NCBI RefSeq assembly: GCF_049943955.1
Contig: NZ_JBNFTW010000008.1
Coordinates: 137,239 to 201,238 of the forward strand
From: Desulfosporosinus sp049943955
GTDB taxonomy: Bacteria > Bacillota > Desulfitobacteriia > Desulfitobacteriales > Desulfitobacteriaceae
DNA: 64,000 nt
Direction: 5' to 3'
The translations under genes and the position numbers were made by a program. How positions within the stretch are numbered: position 1 is the first letter of the stretch; the number at the start of each line of letters is the position of its first letter. A model generated the notes under the pieces. That model worked only from the letters and a program-made list of their open reading frames with translations, did not search any database and was not told the DNA's origin. Shown here piece by piece: positions 50,210-59,599 of the stretch.

Positions 50210-51364
50210 TCATTTTAGAAATTTTCTTCCCATCCAAGGCTTAAAGATCTTTACAGCTTGCTGCGGGCAAAGCTCCTGACAGCAAAAACAGCGAATACAA
50301 GCTTCTAAATCAACAACAGGGCGCTGATGCTCATTCATACTCAGAGCTTTTGGCGGACAGTTATTGACACAGTCTTTGCACCCTACACAACTAGTATGTT
50401 CAAAAACAGGGCGCGGGCGAACACGATTAAGCACAAACTTCTTAGCTTTGTGGGGCATAGGCACCATATCCAAGAAGTTGGTCGAAACAGCTTTAGGTAT
50501 TATAAAATCCTCAATGCGCCAGAGCGAACGCGCATCTCCTTTTAACTGAATTTCTTCCAGGCTGCTGATTAATCCCCGATTGCGGGCCGCCATCACAGTT
50601 GGTACCTTTTCCGGCTTTAAACCGATTAAATCAGCCGCGACAACATCTAGAGCGAAGGGGTCCTTACTTAAGATCAAAGCTCCAACATTGCGTGGTTTGC
50701 CGGCTGAAGGACCGTCTCCTTCCATTGCTGTTATTCCATCCATAATGCTTAAGGTTGGTTTGGCCCAAGCTGCGATATCCACTAAAAGATCGGCAAAATC
50801 AGCGATCTTAAACATTTTTAAATGATATTCTGCTTTAAGAAGACCAGGAATAACGCCAAAAAGAATTTTCACCGCCCCTGTAAAGGTCATCATCCCGTGA
50901 GTTTTAAGCTTTGAAAGAGGGATAATCACGTCTGCATTGAGAGCGCAATTCGTTACAGTCAGACTTTTAACTAATTTCCCTTCGGAATAGGGAATGGTTG
51001 TTTGACCAATATCTTCATTAAGAAGTGCTCCTGTCCGTTCGGCGACGTCACGCAGACCCGATCGGGCATATACCGCTTGAAGGGCACTTAGAGTGTAAGG
51101 CCCCCCGGGACTGTCTCCAATGATCGGAATCCCGCCCGCTTCCTGAACCAGACGAACGACTGCCTCGACAACTCTGGGATGAGTCGTAACAGCTTCTTCC
51201 GGCCGCTTCTTCATCAGAAGATTGACTTTCAGCAATACCTTTTGACCGGGCTTCACAAACTCTGACATACCGCCCCATTCTGCCAGACCATCTCTCAAAC
51301 TCTGTTCAACATCGGCGGAATAATCCGGGCAATATTTCAAAACTACTTTTTCCTGTTCCTGCAC
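50210..51364 (-). CDS. DUF362 protein with C-terminal 2[4Fe-4S] ferredoxin domain
   Basis: 384 residues. The DUF362 domain (about 1-300) has KVLLKVNLLMKKRPEEAVTTHP, PIIGDSPGGPY and VIIPLSKLKTHGMMTFTGA. Residues 320-370 are a ferredoxin: CVGCKDCVNNCP and CIRCFCCQELCP, eight cysteines for two clusters. No signal peptide, so cytoplasmic. Such proteins are common in anaerobes, with unknown electron partners. It is followed by the DUF1786 gene. Confidence 0.87.
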   Translation of the reverse strand: MQEQEKVVLKYCPDYSADVEQSLRDGLAEWGGMSEFVKPGQKVLLKVNLLMKKRPEEAVTTHPRVVEAVVRLVQEAGGIPIIGDSPGGPYTLSALQAVYARSGLRDVAERTGALLNEDIGQTTIPYSEGKLVKSLTVTNCALNADVIIPLSKLKTHGMMTFTGAVKILFGVIPGLLKAEYHLKMFKIADFADLLVDIAAWAKPTLSIMDGITAMEGDGPSAGKPRNVGALILSKDPFALDVVAADLIGLKPEKVPTVMAARNRGLISSLEEIQLKGDARSLWRIEDFIIPKAVSTNFLDMVPMPHKAKKFVLNRVRPRPVFEHTSCVGCKDCVNNCPPKALSMNEHQRPVVDLEACIRCFCCQELCPQQAVKIFKPWMGRKFLK

Positions 51365-51744
51365 TTAGCTTTTCACCTCTCCAGATCGTTAAAGAGATTC
51401 TCTCCTCCTCCTGGGAAAGCACTGAATTAACGTCATTATTAACCTTTTCTTACTTATATAACCAAGTAAAGAGTTTTACCCTGCTAAAATCGGAATCCTT
51501 GATTGTACTCTAACTCTCGTGAGAAAAGCCTATAAATAAATATTAATGTAAAAAACTAACATTAGTGCTCAATTATTTAGTTTTGTTTATAAAATAGATG
51601 TCTTCATTATACAATGTTTTATATAGAGAAGGAAATTTCCACAAAATAGAATTAGATCTTTTAATCGCCAAAATGTACCATTTTAATGAAACAACTTGTC
51701 ATGTTATACTACTGTTGTCTTCAATTTTAATAGGAGGATAATAC
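51365..51744. other. Divergent intergenic region
   Basis: About 380 AT-rich bases between the DUF362 gene and the CAP-domain gene. It holds the promoters of both; TATACT near 51707 is a possible -10 for the CAP gene, but its -35 is poor. No gene or large hairpin seen. Confidence 0.4.
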
Positions 51745-52740
51745 ATGAATAAACGTATAAAAGTGTTCGCAGGAATTCAAATGGTTTTACTCATGAGCGC
51801 AGTTGCTATGCCGGCACAAGCTGCCCTTCTTATTGGTGGTTCACAATCCTTACCAGGTTCTGCTTCAGGTTCAGTGGTTACCCTCCGATCGACAGCACCT
51901 GCCGCGACTCAAGTGGTTTCTGCTCCGACTACCACCACAACAGCTTCCGGAACTCAATCGACAACAACCGTATCTACGCCCTCGACTCAGAATTCTGCTC
52001 CAACAGTCAGCACCATGCCGTCTACGACTAATTCCGGCAGTGTTATTTCTTTAAAAAATATTTACCCAACCTCGACTCCTTCCACATCAGTGACTGTCTC
52101 TACTTCAACACAGGGAACTTCAACAAACAGCTCCTCAATTCCTTCCGCCGTCCAATCTCAGCCGGTGACAGTAACAATAGGACAATCAAGCCTCGGCGGA
52201 AGCGTTGTCTCCTTAAAAAATATTATTCAGTCATCATCCTCGGTTCCGGTGACCTCAACCCCCGCGACGCCTCCAACCTCGAGCACTTCCCCAACGTCCT
52301 CTTCAAGCTCCCCAACAACTACACCTACAACCCCCGCCATTCCTGCGGTAACTTCTTTGACACCCGATGAACAGCAGATGGTGGATATGATTAACCAAGA
52401 ACGCGCCGCCGCCGGTGTTGCCCCACTTAAAGTAGATTTCCGTTTAGTTTCAGTCGGACAAGCTAAGGCCGATGACATGAAAGCGAACAATTACTTCGAC
52501 CACACGTCTCCCACCTACGGTAGTCCTTGGGCCATGATGCAGGACGTTGGATTGACCGTTGGCTGGGCAGGAGAAAACATTGCCGGAAACAACTCTGTTT
52601 CTGGAGCTATGGCGGCATTTATGCAAAGTCCAGGCCACAAAGCCAATATCCTTGACCCTCGTTTTACTCATGTTGGCGTGGGAATCGCTTACGGAAGTGC
52701 CTATGGTAATCTTTATGTTCAAGAATTTTTACAAGAATAG
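51745..52740 (+). CDS. Secreted CAP (SCP/PR1)-domain protein with Ser/Thr-rich stalk
   Basis: 331 residues. A signal peptide ends near residue 27 (MPAQAA). The next 180 residues are nearly all Ser, Thr, Pro, Ala and contain three spaced copies of a short motif: SGSVVTLRS, SGSVISLKNIYP and GGSVVSLKNIIQ. The C-terminal CAP domain (about 205-331) has MVDMINQERAAAGVAPL, YFDHTSPTYGSPWAMM, AGENIAGN and HKANILDPRFTHVGVG, the YkwD-type bacterial fold with its conserved His/Glu. AGGAGG precedes the ATG. It is exported; activity unknown. The stalk may cross the wall. Confidence 0.9.
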   Translation: MNKRIKVFAGIQMVLLMSAVAMPAQAALLIGGSQSLPGSASGSVVTLRSTAPAATQVVSAPTTTTTASGTQSTTTVSTPSTQNSAPTVSTMPSTTNSGSVISLKNIYPTSTPSTSVTVSTSTQGTSTNSSSIPSAVQSQPVTVTIGQSSLGGSVVSLKNIIQSSSSVPVTSTPATPPTSSTSPTSSSSSPTTTPTTPAIPAVTSLTPDEQQMVDMINQERAAAGVAPLKVDFRLVSVGQAKADDMKANNYFDHTSPTYGSPWAMMQDVGLTVGWAGENIAGNNSVSGAMAAFMQSPGHKANILDPRFTHVGVGIAYGSAYGNLYVQEFLQE

Positions 52741-52808
52741 ACTATACGACTCAGTTTTACTCAAAAATATCAATCATCATGCTTAATTATGAATCACATT
52801 AATACTTA

Positions 52809-52852
52809 GACCCAGCATACTCTTCTTAGATTACGCTGGGTCATTTTGTTTT
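52809..52852 (+). terminator. Terminator of the CAP-domain gene
   Basis: GACCCAGC (52809-52816) pairs with GCTGGGTC (52835-52842), then ATTTTGTTTT. Confidence 0.85.
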
Positions 52853-52868
52853 CTTCAATTCTAACCCA

Positions 52869-53948
52869 TCAGCTTTCCCCAAATAGGATTTTCACGACTT
52901 TGCGGCTGACATTCTCTTCCTTATATTCCGCAGGAGGTTCCCAATCTGCCTCTAAATTCAAAACCGTTTTCACTGCCCTGAGTACAGACTCCGGTTCACA
53001 TCCTGAGATGAGATTGCTGCCCGACTCCACGGTCTCAGGACGCTCAGTGACGTCACGCAGGGTTACATTGGGAACTTTAAAGAGACAACACTCCTCCTGA
53101 ACAGTACCACTGTCACTCAGGACACAATAAGCGTTTTTCTCCAGACAGATAAAATCAAACAACCCCAAGGGCTCAACAACTTGAATCCCTTTGCCGCCAA
53201 AAGATTGCCGATACTTCTCTAATTGTGAACGGGTCCGGGGATGAAGACTGCAAATTAAAGGTATCCCGTATTCCTTTACTAACCTTTGCAAAGCAGTAAC
53301 CAACTGATTCAGCCGCCTCTCGTCATCGACGTTTTCGGCTCGATGCAGGGTCACAAGAAAGTAACCCTTGCCGCTGACGCCCATTGTCTTTAATGCTTGG
53401 CTAACGGCGATCCTCTCAGCATAATAGGCAAGAACTTCTCCAATTGGATTTCCAGTAACATAAATTCTTTTTCCTTCTATGCCTTCCCTCAGCAAATTGG
53501 CTCGGCTTCGTTCCGTGTAAGGTAACAAAATATCGCTGCAATGGTCAATCACCCGGCGATTAATTTCCTCCGGTACCTTGTCATCATAGCAACGGTTGCC
53601 AGCTTCCATATGGAAGACCGGAATTCGCAGACGTTTACCAATCATTGCTGTCAAAGCGCTGTTAGTATCCCCCAAAATAAGCAAGCGATCCGGTTTTTCC
53701 CTGAGCAGCACACGTTCACATTCACTGAGTATCTGACCAATTTGGCCCATCGGCATTGTTGCTCGGCAAGTGAGTAAATAATCAGGAGTACGCAGGTTAA
53801 GTTGAGTAAAAAATATATCATTAAGGGTCCGATCGAAATTTTGGCCGGTGTGCACAAGGATATGCTCACAGAGATTGTCCAGAATAGGTATAATCCGACT
53901 CAAACGGATAATCTCTGGACGCGTACCTAATATTGTCATAACCTTCAT
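52869..53948 (-). CDS. wecB: UDP-N-acetylglucosamine 2-epimerase (non-hydrolysing)
   Basis: 359 residues. It interconverts UDP-GlcNAc and UDP-ManNAc. It opens VMTILGTRPEIIRLSRII and has HTGQNFD, LGDTNSALTA, PVFHMEAGNRCYDDKVPEEINRR (cut to key HMEAG and PEE.NR), TLHRAEN, and DSGTVQEE, all typical WecB/MnaA sites. It is the last gene of the 52.9-57.6 kb minus-strand sugar operon. UDP-ManNAc could be oxidised to UDP-ManNAcA by the dehydrogenase encoded at the head of the operon. Confidence 0.9.
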   Translation of the reverse strand: MKVMTILGTRPEIIRLSRIIPILDNLCEHILVHTGQNFDRTLNDIFFTQLNLRTPDYLLTCRATMPMGQIGQILSECERVLLREKPDRLLILGDTNSALTAMIGKRLRIPVFHMEAGNRCYDDKVPEEINRRVIDHCSDILLPYTERSRANLLREGIEGKRIYVTGNPIGEVLAYYAERIAVSQALKTMGVSGKGYFLVTLHRAENVDDERRLNQLVTALQRLVKEYGIPLICSLHPRTRSQLEKYRQSFGGKGIQVVEPLGLFDFICLEKNAYCVLSDSGTVQEECCLFKVPNVTLRDVTERPETVESGSNLISGCEPESVLRAVKTVLNLEADWEPPAEYKEENVSRKVVKILFGES

Positions 53949-53972
53949 TCTTTAATCCCCTTCAGACCATAT

Positions 53973-54797
53973 TCAGCCCCCAACCTCTACAGTGGCGATA
54001 ACTGTATTGGTATTACCGTTAATAACTGAAACTTTGTTGCCTTGATTCGTAACGTAAATTCGATTCGTCGTCGGATTAACGGTTATCCCTTCCGGAGAAG
54101 CACCAACCAAGATGTTATCAATAACGACATTAGCTAAGCCATCAATTACCGAGACATTATTACTTCCCCGGTTAGTAACATAAATTCGATTAGTAACCGG
54201 ATTCACGCCAACTCCGAGGGGATTCGAATTTACCGCAACCTTAGCAATAACAGTTTGGCTTTCCCCGTCTATAACGGAGACATTGTTGCTCCAGAAATTA
54301 GCCACATAAATGCGATTTGTAAGCGAGTTCACGCTTATTCCAAAGGGACCTAAGCCAACAGCAACATCTCCTTGCAAGGTATTTGTTCCCCCATCAATAA
54401 TAGACACCTTATTGGAATTAGAGTTTGGAACATAAATATGCTCTTTAGCTTCCATGGGAAAAAGCTGTTCCGAGTGTACCTGATAGACTTCCGCTAAATT
54501 TCCGGAGGGATTTTTCCCCCATACGGAAATTTCCACCTCATCCGAATTACAAAGAAACTGAAATTGAAAAGCATCGAATTCGGCAAAATAGTTATTCGTT
54601 ACCTCTCCTTCGGGCGGTATGGTTAACACATCCAAAACGTATTCCGTTTTTGTCTCTGTACTTGTCAAATAAAAGCCATTAATACGAATCATGGTACTCA
54701 CTGAATCACGATTCGTAATTTTCACGGCAAGAGTGGAGCTTGTTCTTTCGCCAGAGGCTTTTAAATTTTTGATAAATCCAGTTGATAATAAGGCCAT
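53973..54797 (-). CDS. YVTN beta-propeller repeat protein with N-terminal domain
   Basis: About 274 residues from ATG 54797 (AGGGGA 7 nt before). Residues 1-115 form an unrecognised beta-rich domain (STLAVKITNRDSVSTMIRING). Residues 125-274 are four YVTN repeats of about 42 residues, each like GVNPVTNRIYVTNRGSNNVSVIDG. The protein stops in the fourth blade, so the propeller is incomplete and may close by oligomerisation. No signal peptide, so it could be an outer spore-layer protein rather than secreted (inference). It sits between a glycosyltransferase and the 2-epimerase genes. Confidence 0.8.
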   Translation of the reverse strand: MALLSTGFIKNLKASGERTSSTLAVKITNRDSVSTMIRINGFYLTSTETKTEYVLDVLTIPPEGEVTNNYFAEFDAFQFQFLCNSDEVEISVWGKNPSGNLAEVYQVHSEQLFPMEAKEHIYVPNSNSNKVSIIDGGTNTLQGDVAVGLGPFGISVNSLTNRIYVANFWSNNVSVIDGESQTVIAKVAVNSNPLGVGVNPVTNRIYVTNRGSNNVSVIDGLANVVIDNILVGASPEGITVNPTTNRIYVTNQGNKVSVINGNTNTVIATVEVGG

Positions 54798-54814
54798 AGT
54801 TCCATCCCCTTTGA

Positions 54815-55519
54815 TTAATTTAACCAATCCGGGAAAAACTGCTTGGCACGTTCTCTAACAATGACAGAACAAGCTTCATCTGGATTTTGGCTCATATTGC
54901 TGCCGTGCCAGCGGTAGGCTAATAAATGATCACTTAAAAATCCGCAATTATAAGCATGCAAAAAACGAAACCATAAATCATAATCATGGGCCTGGGGCAA
55001 GTTTTCATCAAACTTGCCAATTTGCTTCAGAGCAGAGCTTCTCATCATTACGGAAGAGCCATTGATAAAACATCCTTGAAAGAGCTTTTTCACCATCTCC
55101 TTTTTGTCAGGATAATAGGGTGAATTGACCTCGTATTGGACATCACCATTACCATTCATCACAACAAAGCTCGTATAACTGAAACCAAAACCGGGCTCAG
55201 TTTCCATGAGAGCAACCTGTTTCGCGATTTTATCCCCTAGAAAAGCATCGTCAGCACTCAACCAGCAAATGTACTTGCCGGTTGCTTGAGATATTCCCAA
55301 GTTTAAAGTGCTTGGGGTCCCTCCATTTTCTTTATACAGATAGCGGATTCCGGAGAGATACGGCTTCACGACTTCTGACGTACCGTCCGTCGAGCCATCA
55401 TCAACAACCAAAATTTCCAGGTTAGGATAAGTTTGCTGAAGGACACTTTCCAGGGCATAAGGCAAATATCTGGCATGATTATAGGTGGGAATGACCACAC
55501 TTACTTTCGGCGGCAGCAT
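54815..55519 (-). CDS. Glycosyltransferase family 2
   Basis: 234 residues from ATG 55519, which overlaps the epimerase stop by one base (TAATG) and follows GGGAGGG. GT-A fold: VSVVIPTYNHARYLPYALES, ILVVDDGSTDGT, and ICWLSADDAF carrying the metal-binding DD, with MMRSSALKQIGKFDENL and HDYDLWFRF. It transfers a sugar from a nucleotide donor to an unknown acceptor. The overlap shows tight coupling to the upstream epimerase. Confidence 0.9.
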   Translation of the reverse strand: MLPPKVSVVIPTYNHARYLPYALESVLQQTYPNLEILVVDDGSTDGTSEVVKPYLSGIRYLYKENGGTPSTLNLGISQATGKYICWLSADDAFLGDKIAKQVALMETEPGFGFSYTSFVVMNGNGDVQYEVNSPYYPDKKEMVKKLFQGCFINGSSVMMRSSALKQIGKFDENLPQAHDYDLWFRFLHAYNCGFLSDHLLAYRWHGSNMSQNPDEACSVIVRERAKQFFPDWLN

Positions 55520-56439
55520 TAACGACCCTCCCGATAAGCCTTCTTCATCCACTCCACAGTAACTGGCAATCCTTCTTCTAAAGTTACCTTAGGCTCATGT
55601 CCCAGATCAGCCCGCGCTTTGCTGATATCAGGCCGTTTGCTGACTGTATTGTGTTTGTCCTCCGGAAGGTAATTGACCAGTTTGGGATTACCATCCGTAT
55701 ACTTAAGCACTAAATCACTGAGCTCATGGACACTGCGATACTCTGTTCCGCCAATGTTGTACACCTCTCCGGGTTTAAAGTTTGAAATTACATTCGCAAT
55801 GGTCGGAATTAAATCATCGACATACATGAAGACCCGGTAATATCCCTCAAAAACATCGTAAGGCATACCCATTAAGGCCCGGTAAATAAAAAGGCAAATA
55901 ACGCTGCGGTAAGCATGATAATATTCTCCTGGTCCATAGGCATTAAATAAACGAAGCCGAACAATGGGAGATTGGTATTTCTTTGCGAAATTCATGATTT
56001 GTACTTCATTAGCCCATTTTGTTAACGCGTAGTCATTATGCTGAATGATCGTCTTTTTTTGGGGTAAATCTTCAGTCAAAAGCGGTTCGGCGGCCTCTCC
56101 ATAGATTTCAGAAGAACTTGTAAATATTAATTTAAAGCCTTTTTTCAATTGCCACTCTAAAATATTGCGTGTCCCGATAACGTTTGTCTTCCACAAGGTG
56201 TCATAATAATGTTCTCCATTGATCCGGCCGAATTCGGCAGCTAAGTGAAATACATAATCATAGTTTTGCTCGAAAACTCGTTCCAGTTGACGGTATTCAG
56301 CAATGTCCGCCCTAAAATAGTTCTCGCCGGGATGATGCTGTAAATCGACTTCCCAAACTTCATGCCCCCGATTTCTCATGACTTCTACCAGTCGCGAACC
56401 TAAAGTTCCTTGGCTGCCTGTGATCAATAGTTTGGCCAT
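55519..56439 (-). CDS. NAD-dependent sugar epimerase/dehydratase
   Basis: 306 residues of the extended short-chain dehydrogenase type. The Rossmann loop is LLITGSQGTLGSRLVEVM. The usual YxxxK is in YALTKWANE. Ser/Thr at FTSSSEIYGE completes the active site, and RLFNAYGPGEYYH matches nucleotide-sugar epimerases. The substrate is uncertain (UDP-sugar). It begins one base after the upstream dehydrogenase stop. Confidence 0.88.
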   Translation of the reverse strand: MAKLLITGSQGTLGSRLVEVMRNRGHEVWEVDLQHHPGENYFRADIAEYRQLERVFEQNYDYVFHLAAEFGRINGEHYYDTLWKTNVIGTRNILEWQLKKGFKLIFTSSSEIYGEAAEPLLTEDLPQKKTIIQHNDYALTKWANEVQIMNFAKKYQSPIVRLRLFNAYGPGEYYHAYRSVICLFIYRALMGMPYDVFEGYYRVFMYVDDLIPTIANVISNFKPGEVYNIGGTEYRSVHELSDLVLKYTDGNPKLVNYLPEDKHNTVSKRPDISKARADLGHEPKVTLEEGLPVTVEWMKKAYREGR

Positions 56440-56440
56440 C

Positions 56441-57643
56441 TTAATTGCTCCTTTTTCCGCTTATTATTGCCTTGGTTAGATTTTTTTGAATTAAGTCAAT
56501 TACTTTATCCTGAAAATTACTCTTTTTTAAGCGTCGAGAGGCTGTTTTTTCAATGTCATCCGGATCTGATTGGATTGGAGCTACTTCGATTGGATTTAAG
56601 GCCTTTTGCCGTTCAAGAATGATCTTATTGGGCACTGATTGCCGTTTCCTAGTTTCCGGATCGTTATTCTGATAAACGTTAAGACCGGCATTGAGAAGTT
56701 CATCCGGACTAAACAAAGGATCTTCTACCCTTACAGTATTTCCGGCAGCTTCCAAGGCCTTAATCAAATCGATGGCCCTGCTGTACTTAAGATCCTTAAC
56801 CCCTGCTTTGTAGCCCAATCCCCTAACTAGGATTTCCTTGCCGGAACCCGCTTGGCTGACGATTTTATCCCTATAGTTCTGATCCGCTTTTTCTGCACCT
56901 TCCAGCAATGATGAGGAACAGACGTTTAGCAGGAATCCTAAGTCTTTTGGCAAACATTCCCCGCCAATACCCCAATCAGTACCCAAAAGTTCAACGTTAC
57001 TTTTACTGTTCACTGCTCTTCTTAAATCGTCAAAATCCAAAGCTTGATCAACACAGAAACTATAAATTTCTTGAGCAAAGGCAACATCGACATAACGCTT
57101 GACATTTTCCACAACCTTAGACAACTCGGCAACTCGAATATCTGACACTTCTATCAGTTCAGGTACTAGAGGGGAATAAAACTGGTGCCCTTTTTCCAGA
57201 CAGGGGCTCGTAAACGCTCCCAAAACCCTTGGTGTATCGCAGACCGTTTTGTCAACCCCGAACATGACTCTGTGAGGTACATGGATCAGAAAAATATTGC
57301 TTCCCAGTTGGAATCCTTTTTTCTCCAAAAAATCGCGTACACGACTCATGGTGCCCGGCGGCAGCGTCGATTCAATGGAAATTAAAGCACCTGGACGAAT
57401 AATCATGGCTTCCAGAGCTGCAAACAGATTTTCAGCCTGATTACCCGTAGAAGGTGCCATTAGCCATACATCTATGCCAACTAAATCCTGATAATTGTCA
57501 GTAACCTTATAACCTTGGTGCGATAATTCCTCAACCCTCTTCCTATCCACATCAACTCCGCTGACATCACCCGGAAATTTTTCGCAGAGGAATGTGAATA
57601 GATTAAAGCCGATATTACCCAAACCAACCACGCATATTTTCAT
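56441..57643 (-). CDS. UDP-sugar 6-dehydrogenase-like (WecC/TviB type)
   Basis: About 400 residues. KICVVGLGNIGFNLFTFL is the NAD-binding loop; ISIESTLPPGTMSRVRDFL and AELSKVVENVKRYVDVAFAQEI follow, and the catalytic Cys is in GGECLPKDLGFL. GLGYKAGVKDLKYSRAID starts the C-terminal domain. It would oxidise a UDP-hexose (for example UDP-ManNAc) to the uronic acid. I take ATG 57643 as the start; upstream in-frame Mets collide with the Shine-Dalgarno. The last 60 residues, Pro/Lys-rich, extend beyond the family. It heads the sugar operon. Confidence 0.85.
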   Translation of the reverse strand: MKICVVGLGNIGFNLFTFLCEKFPGDVSGVDVDRKRVEELSHQGYKVTDNYQDLVGIDVWLMAPSTGNQAENLFAALEAMIIRPGALISIESTLPPGTMSRVRDFLEKKGFQLGSNIFLIHVPHRVMFGVDKTVCDTPRVLGAFTSPCLEKGHQFYSPLVPELIEVSDIRVAELSKVVENVKRYVDVAFAQEIYSFCVDQALDFDDLRRAVNSKSNVELLGTDWGIGGECLPKDLGFLLNVCSSSLLEGAEKADQNYRDKIVSQAGSGKEILVRGLGYKAGVKDLKYSRAIDLIKALEAAGNTVRVEDPLFSPDELLNAGLNVYQNNDPETRKRQSVPNKIILERQKALNPIEVAPIQSDPDDIEKTASRRLKKSNFQDKVIDLIQKNLTKAIISGKRSN

Positions 57644-57741
57644 TTTAGGTTCCATCCTCCCCAAATCTCATCTCTATATGGTATGGAAGTCCACTTAATC
57701 TTGACACTAAGATGGCGGTTTTTAACCCATTTCCTGCCACT

Positions 57742-57770
57742 TTGTCAAGGAACACAACATAGACTATAAA
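57742..57770 (+). promoter_or_regulatory. Promoter of the first glycosyltransferase paralogue
   Basis: TTGTCA, 17-nt spacer, TATAAA. It would start transcription about 37 nt before ATG 57814. Confidence 0.6.
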
Positions 57771-57813
57771 GAATGGTTTAGGATACTGACATGAACTATT
57801 GGAGGATTTATCA

Positions 57814-58809
57814 ATGAAATTAGTTATTCCCGTTCTAAGTTTAGAAACCGGAGGAACACGCTTTATTTATCAATTAGCCAATGAGCTGGTGGATAAAGGA
57901 CACAATGTGGAAATTGTAGTCCCTGAAAACGCTTCCATTGCCTGGCCTCTGCGCACCCATATCACCCGGGTAAAGGAACTTACTTCACAAACCATACCTG
58001 CCGGAGATTTTCTGCTCCCTAATTTTTATCCCACGGTCTTTCCGGCTTGGGAATCAAAAAAAGGCCAAGTCGTTCGACTTAGCCTTGGTTATGAACCTAT
58101 GTGGGTTCCAGAAGCAGAAAAAGCACGAGAGTCTTATCTTATAGATGCTCCTATAATTTCTCTGTCACAATGGCATCGGCAATTAATTCTCCAGGGGACC
58201 GGGCGAGACAGCATTGTTATACCTGGAGGTGTTGATACATCAGTTTTTCATCCTTTTCCAAAAAAATCCCTATCTACAGGGCGTCTGACTATTGCCTACA
58301 TCCTTCGTTCTAAGGAACATGGCTACACCTGGAAAGGCAGTGATGATTTTTGGGAAGCCTGCCGGCAACTAAAATACTCTATACCTGACTTCGATATCCA
58401 GGTCGTCACCCCAGAGGGAGCGAGCTACTGGGCACCTGTTCCTTATACAATTGTCAAAGCCCAAACGGACCAAGAGATGGCCCTTTTCTATGGTCAGGCA
58501 GATATTTTTGTTTCCACCTCCTATTTTGAATCCTTCTCCATGCCGCTTTTGGAGGCCATGGCCTGCCGAACTGCCGTGGTAACTACAGATAACGGAGGTA
58601 ACCGCGATTATGCAAAAAACGGTGAGAACTGTTTAATAGTTCCTCCCAGCGACATTAACGAATTAACCCTTGCGCTATTACAGTTGCTGAGACAGAAAAA
58701 TGTACGGGATCGGCTTGCTCTAACCGGCCTGCAATTCGTCCAGCCATGGATCTGGCGCCGCTCGGCAGATAAATTGGAGGCCTTACTATTCGAGCTCAGC
58801 CATACCTAG
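57814..58809 (+). CDS. Glycosyltransferase, GT-B fold (group 1), paralogue 1
   Basis: 331 residues from ATG 57814 (GGAGG 8 nt before). N-terminal LVIPVLSLETGGTRFIYQLANEL and C-terminal YFESFSMPLLEAMACRTAVVTTDNGGNRDY, the GT4-type donor-binding E-x7-E region. It is closely similar along its length to the protein at 59600-60589, including LSLGYEP.WVP and ISLSQWHRQL. It transfers a sugar from a nucleotide donor. A methyltransferase gene on the opposite strand lies between the two copies. Confidence 0.9.
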   Translation: MKLVIPVLSLETGGTRFIYQLANELVDKGHNVEIVVPENASIAWPLRTHITRVKELTSQTIPAGDFLLPNFYPTVFPAWESKKGQVVRLSLGYEPMWVPEAEKARESYLIDAPIISLSQWHRQLILQGTGRDSIVIPGGVDTSVFHPFPKKSLSTGRLTIAYILRSKEHGYTWKGSDDFWEACRQLKYSIPDFDIQVVTPEGASYWAPVPYTIVKAQTDQEMALFYGQADIFVSTSYFESFSMPLLEAMACRTAVVTTDNGGNRDYAKNGENCLIVPPSDINELTLALLQLLRQKNVRDRLALTGLQFVQPWIWRRSADKLEALLFELSHT

Positions 58810-58850
58810 AGAAAGGGAACAGCTTTAAAATCTCTTTCCAAAATTTAATG

Positions 58851-59459
58851 TCACTTTCCGCCTTCCGGTTCTGATTTTCTTGAGCTGCAGTCCTTCCAAG
58901 CTAAGAGAGCATCAATGGGTTCAGCCTTTTCACCGTAAACCTCCAAAAAGGCCTTATTTTTCTGATCGTGGAACTTAGCAAAAATTATTATATTGTAGCC
59001 GAGACTTTGGAATTCTTCAACCTCCCAGCCTGATCGATGGCGCTGGTAAATTTCCCCTCCTAAACCATAATGATCGACATCATTTTGTTGAAAAAATCCC
59101 CTTGGCGTAAAAATTATAACCTTTTGAGCCGCAATTTCCTCGACTTGGTTAAGGACGTCAAGGGCATCCTCCTTTTCAAAATGCTCAAGCACATCAATCA
59201 GAGTGACACTATCAATAGAATTGAAAAGAAACAATTCTCTCAAGCGTTCTGCTCTGAAATTCAAAGTAACCAACGGTTCTTCGGCCTTGGCTTTCTCTAA
59301 ATAAGGTCGATGAGCATCCACACCGATTTTTATCGGGCAGCGAAGCTTTGTCAGAGTCGTACCCAAACCACACCCAATATCTAAAACCGTTCGGGAACCA
59401 CAAAGAAGTTCATTAATTGTTGTGAGGAAATCTTTATGATTTACGACATTAACGGTCAC
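58851..59459 (-). CDS. Class I SAM-dependent methyltransferase
   Basis: 202 residues, start GTG 59459. Motif I is VLDIGCGLGTTLTKL; GVDAHRPYLEKAK gives the acidic residue after strand 2; SVTLIDVLEHFEKEDAL is motif II. Fold and place suggest methylation of a sugar or a glycan end (inference). It lies between and against two paralogous glycosyltransferase genes. Confidence 0.85.
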   Translation of the reverse strand: MTVNVVNHKDFLTTINELLCGSRTVLDIGCGLGTTLTKLRCPIKIGVDAHRPYLEKAKAEEPLVTLNFRAERLRELFLFNSIDSVTLIDVLEHFEKEDALDVLNQVEEIAAQKVIIFTPRGFFQQNDVDHYGLGGEIYQRHRSGWEVEEFQSLGYNIIIFAKFHDQKNKAFLEVYGEKAEPIDALLAWKDCSSRKSEPEGGK

Positions 59460-59599
59460 TGGCTGAACATCCTTCCGATTGTTATTTTTACATCCTCTAT
59501 TCCTACATCCTATTCAAATTGTCCCGTAAAGTGCCTTCAGGCACAAATCGCCCACTTAGCCGCATAGTATGTAGTACCGAGCAAAAGGGAGGACAAACC

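Noticed and set aside
51803..52054. Alternative frames in the CAP-protein stalk
   Set aside because: Low-complexity Ser/Thr codons leave other frames open by composition alone.
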